A stretch of 64,000 nucleotides of DNA from Sphingomonas suaedae (GCF_007833215.1 NZ_CP042239.1:992001-1056000), one strand, 5' to 3'. Positions 44,573 to 55,743 are shown, counted from the first letter of the stretch. Program-made: numbers and translations. Notes: a model not told the origin generated them from the letters alone.

Positions 44573-44833
44573 TTAGCTAAGCAACCGCGTAAGACCAAAC
44601 GCTGCCCCTCCCAACGCAAAATGGGCGAGCGTGCGAGTAGCCAGCATCAATGGAAAGACCGAGAGTCGGCCCTCCTCATTTGCGCGCATTACAAAAGAGT
44701 AACCGGGGCCATTGGATATCGAGAACGCACCCGCCACGAACGCCGGAATTGCGACCCACCAAAATGAAAAATAGTCGAAGCCAGCGGCTATAGCAGCGGC
44801 GATTACTGCCAAAACAGAGATGCATCCTATCAT
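44573..44833 (-). CDS. 86-residue hypothetical membrane protein
   Basis: This small protein has three hydrophobic segments (SVLAVIAAAIAAGFDYFSF, WWVAIPAFVAGAFSI, and LATRTLAHFALGGAAFGL). No family is recognised. Base composition is noticeably more A/T rich than neighbouring genes, which suggests different ancestry or weaker selection. A perfect 12-base palindrome GCTTAGCTAAGC (44571-44582) covers its stop codon. It stands alone between alaS and the M24 peptidase gene. Confidence 0.6.
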   Translation of the reverse strand: MIGCISVLAVIAAAIAAGFDYFSFWWVAIPAFVAGAFSISNGPGYSFVMRANEEGRLSVFPLMLATRTLAHFALGGAAFGLTRLLS

Positions 44834-44850
44834 GCCCGCCCCCTATATGC

Positions 44851-46101
44851 TCACCCGATAGGCGCCTCGATCGACGTGGGCGGCGCACTGAACCATTTCT
44901 GCCCCGCCGCGGTCATGTGGAAGCAATCCTCCAGCCGCACGCCGAATTGGCCGGGCAGATACAGGCCGGGTTCGTTCGAAAAGCACATCCCCGGCGCGAG
45001 CTTGGTCGCTTCGCCGCGGACCAGATTGATCGGCTCGTGCCCGTCCATGCCGATGCCATGGCCGGTGCGGTGCGACAGGCCGGGGAGCTTATAGTCGGGG
45101 CCATAGCCGAGCGTCGCATACCAGCCGCGCACCGCATCATCGACGCTGCCCGCGCTCGCGCCCAGTTTGGCGGCGGCGAAGGCGCGTTGCTGGCCCATGC
45201 GCACCTGTTCCCACACCTTGCGCTGTTCGGCGTTCGGCGTGCCGTGGACAAAGGTGCGGCTGATGTCGCTTTCATAGTCATAGACCACCGCGCCACAATC
45301 CATCAGCACGATCTCGTCCCTCGCCACCCGCTGCGGCTTGCCCGATCCGTGCGGATAGGCCGAAGCTTCGCCCAGCAGGATCAGGTTGAACGCCACCTGC
45401 CCGCCCAGCTTTACCGTCGCGGCGCTCATCAGCGCGGCGATGTCCTTGGGCGTCATCCCGGCTTCGATCCGGGGATGGGTCCAGCGATAGGCGGCCATCG
45501 TCACGTCCGCCGCCTTCTGCATCAGCGCGATTTCGGTCGGGCTTTTGAACATCCGGCATCCGCGCACGACCGGGTTGGCCGACACGATCTTCACGCCCGC
45601 GAGCGCGCGCCACATGCCATCAACCGCAAAGAAGCGCGCGGTTTCCTCGATCCCCAGCGGGCGGCCGAGCAGCTTTTTCTCGCGCAGGAAGCCCGCGACG
45701 ACCGCGAACGGATCTTCATGCTCCTGCCACACGCGCACATCCGCCGGGATGCCGAGCGATTCGCGGACCGAAGGCTCTTCAAAAAACGGCGTGACGATCA
45801 CCGGATCGCCCTCGACCGGGATGATCGCGGCGGTCAGCCGTTCGCTGCGCCACCAGCGCACGCCGGTGAAATAGACGAGGCTCGCGCCCGGCTCGATCAG
45901 CACCGCGCCGATGCCGTTCGCTTTCATAAGCGCCTGTGCGCGGGCGAGCCGCGCGGCGCGCTCCTCGCGCCCGATCGGCACCGCGTCCCCCGTGATCGGC
46001 TGGAGTGCCGACAAGTCCGGCTCGGCCGCGCGCGCCACGGTGGAAAGGCCGATCGGCGCCAGCGCCCCAGCCGCGAGCAACCCGCGCCGGGTCAGCCTCA
46101 T
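44851..46101 (-). CDS. Tat-exported M24 metallopeptidase (Xaa-Pro type)
   Basis: This 416-residue pita-bread-fold peptidase opens with a twin-arginine signal (MRLTRRGLLAAGALAPIG, then cleavage near ARAAEP), so it should fold in the cytoplasm and act in the periplasm. Metal ligands of the M24 family are present: LMDCGAVVYDYESDISRT (two aspartates), LSHRTGHGIGMDGHE (histidine), FSNEPGLYLPG and VRLEDCFHM (glutamates). The N-terminal creatinase-like domain spans about 40-180. The start at 46101 overlaps the end of the symporter gene by four bases, so the two are coupled. Proline-containing peptides are the likely substrates. Confidence 0.9.
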   Translation of the reverse strand: MRLTRRGLLAAGALAPIGLSTVARAAEPDLSALQPITGDAVPIGREERAARLARAQALMKANGIGAVLIEPGASLVYFTGVRWWRSERLTAAIIPVEGDPVIVTPFFEEPSVRESLGIPADVRVWQEHEDPFAVVAGFLREKKLLGRPLGIEETARFFAVDGMWRALAGVKIVSANPVVRGCRMFKSPTEIALMQKAADVTMAAYRWTHPRIEAGMTPKDIAALMSAATVKLGGQVAFNLILLGEASAYPHGSGKPQRVARDEIVLMDCGAVVYDYESDISRTFVHGTPNAEQRKVWEQVRMGQQRAFAAAKLGASAGSVDDAVRGWYATLGYGPDYKLPGLSHRTGHGIGMDGHEPINLVRGEATKLAPGMCFSNEPGLYLPGQFGVRLEDCFHMTAAGQKWFSAPPTSIEAPIG

Positions 46102-47408
46102 GGTTTGACCTCGACCGGCTCCTTCTCCCCCGCCGACACGATCGTCGCGAGCACGAGGTCGCCGATGACATTCAGCACCGTGCGGCACATGTCGAGGAAG
46201 CGGTCGACGCCGAGCACCAGCCCGATTCCCGCAGGCGGCACGCCGACCATGCCCAGGATCAGCGCGATCACCGGCAGCGATCCCGCAGGCACGCCCGCCG
46301 TCCCGATGCCGCCGAGGATACAGACCAGCATCACCGTGATCTGCTGCCCCAATGTCAGGTCGACGCCAAAGAATTGCGCGAGAAAGATTACCGTCACCCC
46401 CTCAAACATCGCGGTGCCGTTCTGGTTCGCGGTCGCGCCGATCGTGAGCACGAAGCGCGACACCTTGGGCGGCAGCTTGAGCTTGTTTTCCGCCACGCGC
46501 AGCGCGGTCGGCAGCGTCGCATTGGACGACGCGGTAGAGAAAGCCATCACCGCCGCCTCCTGCGTCTCGCGGAAAAAGGCGAGCGGGCTCTTGCGCGCGA
46601 GCAGCAGCAACAGGATCGGGAAGACGACGAACATCTGCGTGCCGAGCGCCGCCAGCACCACGCCGACAAACGCCAGCAACCGCACCAGCAACTCCCAGCC
46701 GAACAGCGCGGCAAGGTTGAACATGAAGCAGAACACCGCAATCGGCGCGAGGCGGATGACGATGCCGATCAACCGCATCGAGACTTCGAAAATCCCCTCG
46801 ATGCCGGTCTTGAGCGTCTGGACGTGCGGCTTGTCGAGCGTCAGCAGGATGCCGATGCCGAAGAACAGCGCGAAGAACATGATCGCGAGAATGTCGTTCG
46901 CGGTCATCGCGGCGACGATATTGCTGGGCACGATATTGAGGATCGCATCGATGCCGCTGGGGGTGCTGGCGGTGCGGTCGAGGATTGCGCCGGCACTGTC
47001 GCCCGACGCCGCGAGCAGCGCCTGTGCCTCGCCCCGGTCGACACCCGCACCGGGCTGGAACAGGTTCACCAGCGCAAGGCTGACGATCACCGCGATACTC
47101 GACACGCAGATGGTGAGAATGAGAGTGCGCAGGCCGACCCGCTTGAGCGCGCGGATCTCCCCCATCTCGGCGATGCCGACGACGAGCGCGGAGAAGAGCA
47201 GCGGGATCACCAGCATGAACAACAGGCGCAGGAAAATCTGGCCGATCGGACCGGTGACGTTGGTCGTCACCCACACGACCCATTTTGCATCGGCCGCCGC
47301 GAAATGCACGAACAGGCCGAGCGCCAGGCCCAGCACGAAGCCGCCCAGCATCTGCCATTGCAGCGTCGATTCGCGCCGCACCTCCGTCATCGCCTCTTCG
47401 CCCGCCAT
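46098..47408 (-). CDS. dicarboxylate/amino acid:cation symporter
   Basis: This 436-residue protein belongs to the DAACS (GltP/DctA/SLC1) family. It has eight membrane helices with re-entrant hairpins; the serine-rich HP1 region is TASSNATLPTALRV and the HP2/TM7 region carries GATANQNGTAMFEGV with the NxNGT-type motif. LGMVGVPPAGIGLVLGVDRFLDM is also typical. The substrate could be glutamate, aspartate or C4-dicarboxylates. It is co-translated with the exported peptidase gene, consistent with uptake of released amino acids. Confidence 0.92.
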   Translation of the reverse strand: MAGEEAMTEVRRESTLQWQMLGGFVLGLALGLFVHFAAADAKWVVWVTTNVTGPIGQIFLRLLFMLVIPLLFSALVVGIAEMGEIRALKRVGLRTLILTICVSSIAVIVSLALVNLFQPGAGVDRGEAQALLAASGDSAGAILDRTASTPSGIDAILNIVPSNIVAAMTANDILAIMFFALFFGIGILLTLDKPHVQTLKTGIEGIFEVSMRLIGIVIRLAPIAVFCFMFNLAALFGWELLVRLLAFVGVVLAALGTQMFVVFPILLLLLARKSPLAFFRETQEAAVMAFSTASSNATLPTALRVAENKLKLPPKVSRFVLTIGATANQNGTAMFEGVTVIFLAQFFGVDLTLGQQITVMLVCILGGIGTAGVPAGSLPVIALILGMVGVPPAGIGLVLGVDRFLDMCRTVLNVIGDLVLATIVSAGEKEPVEVKP

Positions 47409-47433
47409 GCTTGCCCCTCAGATTGTTGCGCGC

Positions 47434-48069
47434 TCACGCATAGGCATAGGGGCCGCCTTTGGCGAGGGCCGTCTGATAGGCGGGGCGCGCATGAACCTTG
47501 TTCAGCCAGGCGATCGTCGCGGGCCGCGATTCGTCAAGCCCGCCCCGCGATCGCGCCGCCTCCAGCGGGAAGCTCATCATCACATCGGCGGCAGTCATCG
47601 ACTCGCCCGCGAACCAGGGGCGGCGCGCCAGTTCGGCCTCGACGAAGTCGAGATGGACGTCGATCATCGGCTGGATGCGCTTCTGCGCCGCCTTGCCGAA
47701 GATCGGCACGCGCGTCAGCACCAGCTTGACCAGCAAGGGCGGCATCAGCGACCCTTCGGCATAATGGAGGAACTGGCGGTACAGCAGCGCCGATTCGCGA
47801 TGCGCGGGGGCGCCGAGCCGTCCGTCCGCCATCTCGACCAGATATTCGACGATTGCACCGGTCTCGGCGACCGTGCGGGTCGTATCGCCGCTGGTATCGA
47901 CGATCACCGGCGATTTGCCCAGCGGATGGACGGCGCGCAGTTCCGGCGGCGCCAGCATCGTCTTGGGATTCCGCGCGTAGCGGCGGATTTCATAGGGCAG
48001 CCCCAGTTCCTCAAGCAGCCAGAGCACGCGCTGCGAACGCGAATTTTCGAGATGATGGACGGTAATCAT
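47434..48069 (-). CDS. glutathione S-transferase family protein
   Basis: This 211-residue protein has the N-terminal thioredoxin-like domain (1-80) with the catalytic serine in ITVHHLENSRSQRVLWLLEE and the glutathione-binding VHPLGKSPVI and ETGAIVEYL, followed by the helical C-terminal domain with GESMTAADVMMSFPLE. Start at 48069. The overall form is that of the bacterial beta-like/YfcG-type group; the substrate is unknown. It lies 26 bases upstream of the symporter on the same strand. Confidence 0.92.
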   Translation of the reverse strand: MITVHHLENSRSQRVLWLLEELGLPYEIRRYARNPKTMLAPPELRAVHPLGKSPVIVDTSGDTTRTVAETGAIVEYLVEMADGRLGAPAHRESALLYRQFLHYAEGSLMPPLLVKLVLTRVPIFGKAAQKRIQPMIDVHLDFVEAELARRPWFAGESMTAADVMMSFPLEAARSRGGLDESRPATIAWLNKVHARPAYQTALAKGGPYAYA

Positions 48070-48375
48070 GATGCGCTCCGACAGGATTGGGGGACTATCG
48101 GAGCATAAGGTGCGCGGATGCGGCGCAAATGGAAAGGCCCGGCGCAGCCACGCCGGGCCTTCCAGTGGGAGCCTCGTCCCTTGACCGCCGCCGTCCCCAG
48201 GGATCGGCACGGCCCGCGATACATGCGGTTCTGCCCGCTCATCCTTGCCGGGGGATTAACCCCGCTATCCGTAGAATCCGGTTCGAGAGGGTCGGGTCAG
48301 CAACGCTGAACCGAGGGCCGGTGCAGCGATTCAGCGCGGCTCAATCCGACTAAAAGACCCCTCCGAAACGTCGGG
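48070..48375. other. recA-GST spacer, hairpins but no gene
   Basis: I see no coding region. The spacer contains a strong hairpin (AAGGCCCGGCG with CGCCGGGCCTT, 48134-48161), a weaker inverted pair CGCTGAA (48304-48310) and TTCAGCG (48330-48336), and the recA terminator at its right edge. A promoter for the glutathione transferase gene is expected near 48090, but none is clear. Confidence 0.55.
48133..48163. terminator. strong symmetric hairpin
   Basis: AAGGCCCGGCG pairs over 11 bases with CGCCGGGCCTT around CAGCCA. It lacks a long T tract but has TTCC or TTTCC after the stem on either strand. It lies about 215 bases after recA and 65 bases before the glutathione transferase start. Confidence 0.55.
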
Positions 48376-48378
48376 TCA
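48352..48378 (-). terminator. terminator overlapping the recA stop codon
   Basis: On the minus strand GAC-CCGA-CGTT-TCGG-(AG)-GGTC forms an interrupted stem that begins within the TGA stop codon of recA, and is followed by TTTTAG. The stem is imperfect, so confidence is moderate. Confidence 0.55.
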
Positions 48379-49446
48379 GAGATCGTCCTCGGCATCCGGT
48401 CCCGTCATCATCTCTTCGGCGACCTGATCGGTACGTCCACGGATCGCCGCTTCCAGTCGCGCGCAGACGTCCGGATTTTCCTTGAGGAAGGTCTTGGCGT
48501 TCTCCCGCCCCTGGCCGATGCGGATGCTGTCATAGCTGAACCATGCGCCCGCCTTCTCGACCAGCCCGGCCTTGACGCCCAGGTCCAGAATCTCGCCGAT
48601 CTTCGAAACGCCCTCGCCATACATGATGTCGAATTCGACTTGCTTGAACGGCGGCGCCACCTTGTTCTTCACCACCTTCACGCGCGTGGCATTGCCGATG
48701 ATATCGTCGCGGTCCTTGATCTGTCCGGTGCGGCGGATGTCGAGCCGGACCGACGCGTAGAATTTCAACGCATTGCCGCCGGTCGTGGTCTCGGGATTGC
48801 CGTACATCACGCCGATCTTCATGCGCAGCTGATTGATGAAGATCACCATGCAACGCGAACGGCTGATCGATCCGGTCAGCTTGCGCAGCGACTGCGACAT
48901 CAGCCGCGCCTGAAGTCCGACATGGCTGTCGCCCATCTCGCCCTCGATCTCCGCGCGCGGCACCAGCGCGGCGACCGAGTCGACCACCAGCACGTCGATC
49001 GCGTTCGACCGGACCAGCGTGTCGACGATCTCAAGCGCCTGTTCGCCGGTATCCGGCTGCGACACGATCAGCTCGTCGATATTGACCCCCAGCTTCTTGG
49101 CGTAAACGGGATCGAGCGCGTGTTCGGCATCGACGAACGCAGCGACCCCGCCCGTCTTCTGCGCCTCGGCGATGGTGTGCAGCGCCAGCGTGGTCTTGCC
49201 CGAGCTTTCCGGGCCATAGATCTCGATTACGCGCCCGCGCGGCAGGCCGCCGACGCCAAGGGCGATGTCGAGCCCGAGCGAGCCGGTCGAGATCGCTTCG
49301 ACCTGCATCGTCTCCTTAGAGCCGAGCTTCATCGCGCTACCCTTGCCGAATGCGCGGTCGATCTGTGCCAGCGCTGCGTCGAGCGCCTTTTGCTTGTCCG
49401 GAGAAATGCCCATCTTTCCTTCGATCACCTTGAGGGAAGCTGCCAT
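48376..49446 (-). CDS. recA: recombinase RecA
   Basis: This 356-residue protein drives strand exchange in homologous recombination and triggers LexA self-cleavage. The Walker A motif [16 protein letters not shown], the Walker B region, the L2 loop region [16 protein letters not shown], and [21 protein letters not shown] are all present. The acidic C-terminal tail ([10 protein letters not shown]) is normal. An SOS box lies about 90 bases upstream, and tag is transcribed divergently. Confidence 0.98.
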   Translation of the reverse strand: MAASLKVIEGKMGISPDKQKALDAALAQIDRAFGKGSAMKLGSKETMQVEAISTGSLGLDIALGVGGLPRGRVIEIYGPESSGKTTLALHTIAEAQKTGGVAAFVDAEHALDPVYAKKLGVNIDELIVSQPDTGEQALEIVDTLVRSNAIDVLVVDSVAALVPRAEIEGEMGDSHVGLQARLMSQSLRKLTGSISRSRCMVIFINQLRMKIGVMYGNPETTTGGNALKFYASVRLDIRRTGQIKDRDDIIGNATRVKVVKNKVAPPFKQVEFDIMYGEGVSKIGEILDLGVKAGLVEKAGAWFSYDSIRIGQGRENAKTFLKENPDVCARLEAAIRGRTDQVAEEMMTGPDAEDDL

Positions 49447-49536
49447 CGATAGTCTCCGTCGCTAGAGGCTTTACGCGTTGTCTTCAACACGCTCTCGCCG
49501 ATCTCTGTTTGCTTGCGTATAGCATTTGTTCCAGTA

Positions 49537-49551
49537 GAACAAGCGGGGAAC
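49537..49551 (-). promoter_or_regulatory. LexA (SOS) box between recA and tag
   Basis: GAAC-N7-GAAC reads GTTC-CCCGCTT-GTTC on the recA strand, the direct-repeat SOS box known from alphaproteobacteria (GTTCN7GTTC). An extra GTTC at 49528 forms GTTC-N5-GAAC, and another lies at 49563. On the recA strand the box overlaps a possible -35 (TTGTTC) with TATACG 15 bases further. It is 91 bases from the recA start and 35 bases before the tag start. Confidence 0.8.
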
Positions 49552-49585
49552 GATCTTTTTTTGTTCTCATCGCAGAGAGGCGCCG

Positions 49586-50155
49586 ATGACCGAGGTAATA
49601 CGCTGCCGATGGGCACAGGGCGACGCGCTGATGACCGCCTATCACGACGCCGAATGGGGCGTACCGGTATATGATTCCCGGCTGCTGTGGGAAATGCTGA
49701 TGCTGGAGGGATTTCAGGCGGGGCTGTCCTGGTCGATCATCCTGAAGCGCCGCGGCGGCTTCCACACCGCCTTTGCGCAATGGGACCCGGTGAACGTGGC
49801 GGCGTTCGGCCCGAGCGATATCGCGCGGCTGATGAACGATCCCGGCATCATCCGTGCACGCGCCAAGATCGAAGCGACGATCGGAAATGCCCGGGCCTAT
49901 CTCGCTTTCGCCGATCGCGGCGAGGATTTCGGCGCCTGGGCCTGGGATCTGGCAGGCGGGACGCCGGTGATCGGCGACGGCACGACCGTTCCGACCAAAA
50001 CCACCACCTCGGAAGCCATGTCCAAAGCGCTGAAGGCACGGGGATTCAAGTTTGTCGGGCCCGTCATCGTCTATGCCTGGATGCAGGCGGTCGGCATGGT
50101 CAACGATCACAGCATCGACTGTTTTCGCCGCGATCTGGTGAGCGCGCCGACTTGA
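49586..50155 (+). CDS. tag: DNA-3-methyladenine glycosylase I
   Basis: This 189-residue zinc-containing glycosylase removes 3-methyladenine from alkylated DNA. Diagnostic stretches are [20 protein letters not shown] at the start, [21 protein letters not shown], and the C-terminal [17 protein letters not shown] with zinc-binding His and Cys. Length and motifs are normal. It is divergent from recA, with the LexA box between them only 35 bases upstream, so it may be damage-inducible here. Confidence 0.96.
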   Translation: MTEVIRCRWAQGDALMTAYHDAEWGVPVYDSRLLWEMLMLEGFQAGLSWSIILKRRGGFHTAFAQWDPVNVAAFGPSDIARLMNDPGIIRARAKIEATIGNARAYLAFADRGEDFGAWAWDLAGGTPVIGDGTTVPTKTTTSEAMSKALKARGFKFVGPVIVYAWMQAVGMVNDHSIDCFRRDLVSAPT

Positions 50156-50167
50156 CTGTCGCCATTT

Positions 50168-50190
50168 CATGTAACATCGAATGTTGCATG
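50168..50190 (+). promoter_or_regulatory. inverted-repeat operator covering the Rrf2 start codon
   Basis: CATGTAACAT (50168-50177), CGA, then ATGTTGCATG (50181-50190) match at nine of ten positions as an inverted repeat. The last ATG is the start codon of the Rrf2-family gene. Such a perfect-length dyad at the start of a regulator gene strongly suggests autoregulation. Confidence 0.7.
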
Positions 50191-50638
50191 ATTCGCGACA
50201 GCCGCCTTTCGGGCGTCCTCCACCTGCTGCTCCACCTCGCCGACCATGAGGGGCCGATGCCTTCGGACCAGCTGGCCCGGGCGATGGGCACGAACGCGAC
50301 GGTCATCCGCCGTATCCTGGCGGGGTTGCGCGAGCGCGGACATGTCCGATCGGAAAAGGGCCATGGCGGGGGCTGGACGCTCGCCCGCCCGCTCGCCGAA
50401 TTGACCCTGCACGATATCTATGACGCGCTCGGTCGCCCTTCCCTGCTCGCGATCGGCAACCGGTCTCAGGCACCGCAATGCCTTGTGGAACAGGCGGTCA
50501 ATGCCGCGCTCGACGAGACGTTCGACGCAGCCGAAACGCTGCTGCTCGATCGGCTGGGCCGCATCACGCTCGCCGATCTCCAGGCCGATTTCCGTGCGCG
50601 GCTCGCCGCGCACCCATATTGTAGCAAGGACCCTAGCC

Positions 50639-50649
<11 letters not shown>
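50188..50649 (+). CDS. Rrf2-family transcriptional regulator
   Basis: This 153-residue regulator has the Rrf2 winged helix at the N-terminus ([18 protein letters not shown], then [37 protein letters not shown]) with the wing glycine run. The C-terminal part has a single cysteine near the middle (APQCLVEQ) and one near the end (YCSKDP), not the three-cysteine iron-sulfur cluster of IscR/NsrR/RsrR. It is therefore probably a non-cluster Rrf2 (YwnA-like). The start overlaps the operator, and the next gene, a methyltransferase, begins 11 bases before its stop. Confidence 0.9.
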
Positions 50650-52390
<1,741 letters not shown>

Positions 52391-52391
<1 letters not shown>

Positions 52392-52909
52392 TGCCGGTCT
52401 TTACGCCGATCGGGCATGAGCAGCTGGTGGCAGACGTGCTGGCCATTGCTGCGGCGGTCCATGCCGATCGCGACTGGCGGCCCGACTTCATCATCGGTAT
52501 CGGGCGCGGCGGCCTCGCTCCTGCGGTCTATCTCAGCCATGCGACGGGCATCGCGATGCTCTCGGTCGATCACAGCTCGCAGGTGCATGATTTCGCCGAC
52601 GCTCCGCTCGAACGGCTCGCCGAGCGCACCCGGGCTGGCGAAAAGCTGCTGTTCCTCGACGATATCAACGACAGCGGCGCGACCATCGCGAAGCTGCGGA
52701 CCAAACTCGCCGATGCGGGCGCGGTGGCGGGCGCGATCCGGTTCGCGACATTGCTCGACAATCGCGTTTCATCGCAGCGCGTGGATTATGCCGCGCGCGA
52801 GATCGACCGCACGGTGACCAAGGACTGGTTCGTCTTCCCGTGGGAGGCGGTCGCCTCCGCCGCGTCGATCGCTGCCGACGCCGCCGAGGTTCCCGACCGG
52901 ATCAGATAG
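52391..52909 (+). CDS. purine phosphoribosyltransferase
   Basis: This 172-residue type I phosphoribosyltransferase has the PRPP loop KLLFLDDINDSGATIAKLRT and the hood/lead-in GIGRGGLAPAVYLSHATG. It resembles the xanthine/hypoxanthine (Gpt-like) group by size. Being coupled to adenine deaminase by TGATG, it is expected to take hypoxanthine to IMP, completing adenine salvage. The exact base preference is inferred from context only. Its last 8 bases overlap the convergent receiver gene. Confidence 0.88.
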
Positions 52910-53264
52910 AGCGCGACAGCGAGTCCAGCGCCTGCTCGACCGCGTCCATGGTGAATGGCTTGGCGAGGACCGGACGGTCCTTATAGCCATCGGCGACCAT
53001 ATCGCCGCTCCCCCCGGTCGCCAGCACGAACGGGATATCCGCCGCCGCCAGCGCATCGGCCACCGGCCAGCTCTTTTCGCCCGCAGCGAGATTCACGTCG
53101 AGAATCGCCGCGTCGATCCCGCCATCGGCGATTACGGACAGCGCCGTCGCCACGCTGTCCGCCGATCCGGCGAGTTGCTTGCCGAGCAGTTCGAGGAAAT
53201 CCTCGAGCATCATGGCGATCAGGGGTTCGTCCTCGACAATGAGGATACGCTGGGGGGCGGTCAT
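52902..53264 (-). CDS. single-domain response regulator, FAT GUY type
   Basis: This 120-residue stand-alone receiver has the acidic pocket in LIVEDEPLIAMML (Glu11, Asp12, Glu13), the phosphoacceptor Asp56 in AAILDVNL, Thr83 in FVLATGGSG and Lys102 in LAKPF. The PF-x-x-ATGG-type sequence around Thr83 is the mark of the FAT GUY family, stand-alone receivers of alphaproteobacteria such as Sma0114 and, in sphingomonads, SdrG of the general stress response. It lies next to cckA but has no output domain. SdrG identity cannot be shown here. Confidence 0.82.
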   Translation of the reverse strand: MTAPQRILIVEDEPLIAMMLEDFLELLGKQLAGSADSVATALSVIADGGIDAAILDVNLAAGEKSWPVADALAAADIPFVLATGGSGDMVADGYKDRPVLAKPFTMDAVEQALDSLSRSI

Positions 53265-53317
53265 TTTCCCCGATTGCCGGACTCTTTGCGCGTCGCCAAG
53301 TCCTTATTTGCGCGATG

Positions 53318-55705
53318 CTATTTGGCCGTCATCACCGCGCGCGCCAGTTCGGCCAGTTGCTGGACCGAGAATGGCTTGGGCAGGAACGCCACCTTGTCGA
53401 TGTCGATCGACTTGCGCAGCTGCTCCTCGGCATAGCCCGACATGAAGATGATCTTGAGATCGGGATATTTCTTGCGGGCATGACGTACCATGGTCGGGCC
53501 GTCCATGGTCGGCATCACCACGTCGCTGATCAGCAGGTCGGGCTTGTCGCTGGTCTCCAGCAGCTCCAGCGCCGCCTCGCCATTCTCCGCAGTCAACACC
53601 GTATAGCCCTGCCGCGTCAGCGCCCGTTCGGCGACCGCGCGCACCATCGCCTCATCCTCGACCAGCAGGATCGTGCCGCTTCCCCACAGGTCGCCCTGCA
53701 CGGCTTTGGATGCGGACAACAGGGTCGCAGGCTCAGGCGCGTCATGGACGGGAAGGTAGATGGTGAAGACCGCGCCCGTGCCGATCCCGCTTTCCGCGAA
53801 GATGAAGCCACCCGATTGCTTGATGATGCCATAGACGGTCGACAGGCCCAGGCCCGTTCCCTTCCCCACTTCCTTGGTGGTGAAAAACGGCTCCCAGATA
53901 TGCGGCAGCGCATCCTCGGGAATGCCATTGCCTGTGTCGGAGATGCGCAGCGCCGTATAGTCGCCGAGCGGCAGCACATCGTCGTCCATCGCGCGCACCT
54001 CATGCGCGGGGACGCTGAACGTCTCGATCGTCAGCGTGCCACCGCCGCTCGGATTCTTCGCCAGCATCGCATCGCGCGCATTGACCGCAAGGTTGACGAC
54101 GACCTGTTCCAGCTGGCCGGGATCGGCGCGTACCGGTCCCAGGTTGCGGCCATGATTGACCACCAGCTCCACCGTCTCGCCCAGCAGCCGCTTGAGCAGG
54201 TTCGACACCTCCGAAATCACGTCCGGCAGTTGCAGCACCTGCGGCCGCAACGTCTGCTGGCGTGAAAAGGCGAGCAGCTGGCGGGTCAGCGCGGCGGCAC
54301 GGTTGGAGTTGAGCAGAATCTGCTGGATATCGTCATAATCGCTGTCGCCCGGTGCGTGGCGCATCAGCATCAGGTCGCAATGGCCGATGATCGCGGTCAG
54401 GATGTTGTTGAAATCATGCGCCACGCCGCCCGCAAGCTGGCCCACCGCCTGCATCTTGGTCGCCTGCGCCACCTGGCGCTTGAGCTGCCCCTCCTCGCCC
54501 GCGTCGCGCAGGCTCAGCAGCACGGCGGAATCGCCGAGCCCACGGGCCGAAGCGATCGAGATCGACGCCGCCTCGTCCGGCGCCGGAGTGAATCGGACGG
54601 TGAGGTCCATCGAATGCGCGGCGCCAGCCGCAAAGCGGCGAACCGCATCGGCCAGCGCGCTCTTGTCCTCCCGCACGACCAGATCGCCGGGATAGAGCGG
54701 CGGCGCATCGGTATTGACGTGCGCGGCGCGGATGAAGGCGTCGTTCATGTATACGAACCGCCCGTCGCCACCGACCAGCGCGATGCCCGTGGGCAGCAGC
54801 GCGATCAGCGAGCGGACATGCGTCGCCGACTCGGCGCCCGCTTCATCGCTGGGCGGCGCATAATCCTCGTCCAGCAAGGCGACGAGCATCGGCGAATGAT
54901 CGCCGTCGAGGAAAGGGATTTCGAGCACGCGGATCGGCGTGCCCGACAGCCCCTCGCGCTCGAACCGCACGGTGCCGCGATTGTCGGTAATGAGGTAACG
55001 GGTCAGGTCGCGCCCCTCGATCATCGCCTGCTCGTCGCCCGCAGCGCGCAGCCGCAGCACGCGGTTCGCCGCGCGCACCCGACCGTCGGCGCCGACAAGG
55101 GCCATCATGATCCCCGCCTGCCCCAGCCGGTCGCCGGACTTTCCCGCGACCAGCCCCTGCGCCTGTTTCGCCAGGTCGATCGCGTCGACGCCCGCAAAGC
55201 GCCATACCAGCATCGAATCGCCGACCCGGGTGACATGCGCGCTGAGCTTGGTCCCGCCCGCGTCAAACGTCCCGCTCGATGCCTGCCCGTCGCGCCAGGC
55301 CGCGCGCCCCGCGCTGCCAAGCTGGGACGCGGCCCAGTCGCCGATCACAACGCCCGGCGGCGCGGGATAACCGGGGAACAGCGTCCCGAACCGCTCGTTC
55401 GCGCAGACCATCCGCCCTGCGCGGTCGGTCACCGCGATCGCATCGGGACTCATCGACGCCAGGACATGGGCGACCGTCCAGTCGCCACCGTCGCCCTCGG
55501 CGCTCTCCGCCGGCGCGGGCGAGCGACGCAGCAACAGCGCAGCGAGCGCGATCAGTACCGCCGTCGCGGCGAACCCGGCCGCGACCGTCACCGACTCGAT
55601 CGTCCAGAACACAACGCCCGCCGCGACGCCCCCCGCGACCAGCGCGGCGATCAACGCCCCGGTGAAGGACGGAGACTCGTCAGGGGATGCGGAAATGGCG
55701 GGCAT
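53318..55705 (-). CDS. cckA: hybrid histidine kinase CckA
   Basis: This 795-residue hybrid kinase matches CckA, the bifunctional kinase that controls the alphaproteobacterial master regulator CtrA through ChpT. It has two membrane helices (about 15-60), PAS-like domains (about 75-400), a HisKA domain with the phosphorylated His430 in [17 protein letters not shown], an ATPase domain ending near 660, and a C-terminal receiver with Asp728 in [34 protein letters not shown] is characteristic of CckA. The gene sits next to a stand-alone receiver gene, and no chpT or ctrA is in the window. Confidence 0.95.
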   Translation of the reverse strand: MPAISASPDESPSFTGALIAALVAGGVAAGVVFWTIESVTVAAGFAATAVLIALAALLLRRSPAPAESAEGDGGDWTVAHVLASMSPDAIAVTDRAGRMVCANERFGTLFPGYPAPPGVVIGDWAASQLGSAGRAAWRDGQASSGTFDAGGTKLSAHVTRVGDSMLVWRFAGVDAIDLAKQAQGLVAGKSGDRLGQAGIMMALVGADGRVRAANRVLRLRAAGDEQAMIEGRDLTRYLITDNRGTVRFEREGLSGTPIRVLEIPFLDGDHSPMLVALLDEDYAPPSDEAGAESATHVRSLIALLPTGIALVGGDGRFVYMNDAFIRAAHVNTDAPPLYPGDLVVREDKSALADAVRRFAAGAAHSMDLTVRFTPAPDEAASISIASARGLGDSAVLLSLRDAGEEGQLKRQVAQATKMQAVGQLAGGVAHDFNNILTAIIGHCDLMLMRHAPGDSDYDDIQQILLNSNRAAALTRQLLAFSRQQTLRPQVLQLPDVISEVSNLLKRLLGETVELVVNHGRNLGPVRADPGQLEQVVVNLAVNARDAMLAKNPSGGGTLTIETFSVPAHEVRAMDDDVLPLGDYTALRISDTGNGIPEDALPHIWEPFFTTKEVGKGTGLGLSTVYGIIKQSGGFIFAESGIGTGAVFTIYLPVHDAPEPATLLSASKAVQGDLWGSGTILLVEDEAMVRAVAERALTRQGYTVLTAENGEAALELLETSDKPDLLISDVVMPTMDGPTMVRHARKKYPDLKIIFMSGYAEEQLRKSIDIDKVAFLPKPFSVQQLAELARAVMTAK

Positions 55706-55743
55706 CGCCCCCTTTCCCGCTCCCCTGCCAAGCCGTCAAGCGC

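Noticed and set aside
42460..44580. 706-codon plus-strand frame antisense to alaS
   Set aside because: alaS is complete with all synthetase motifs; the antisense frame reflects codon bias.
44917..48108. Plus-strand frame of over 1000 codons opposite the M24 peptidase, symporter and GST genes
   Set aside because: It is arginine/histidine-rich antisense sequence of GC-rich genes with no recognisable domain; the minus strand has three well-supported families.
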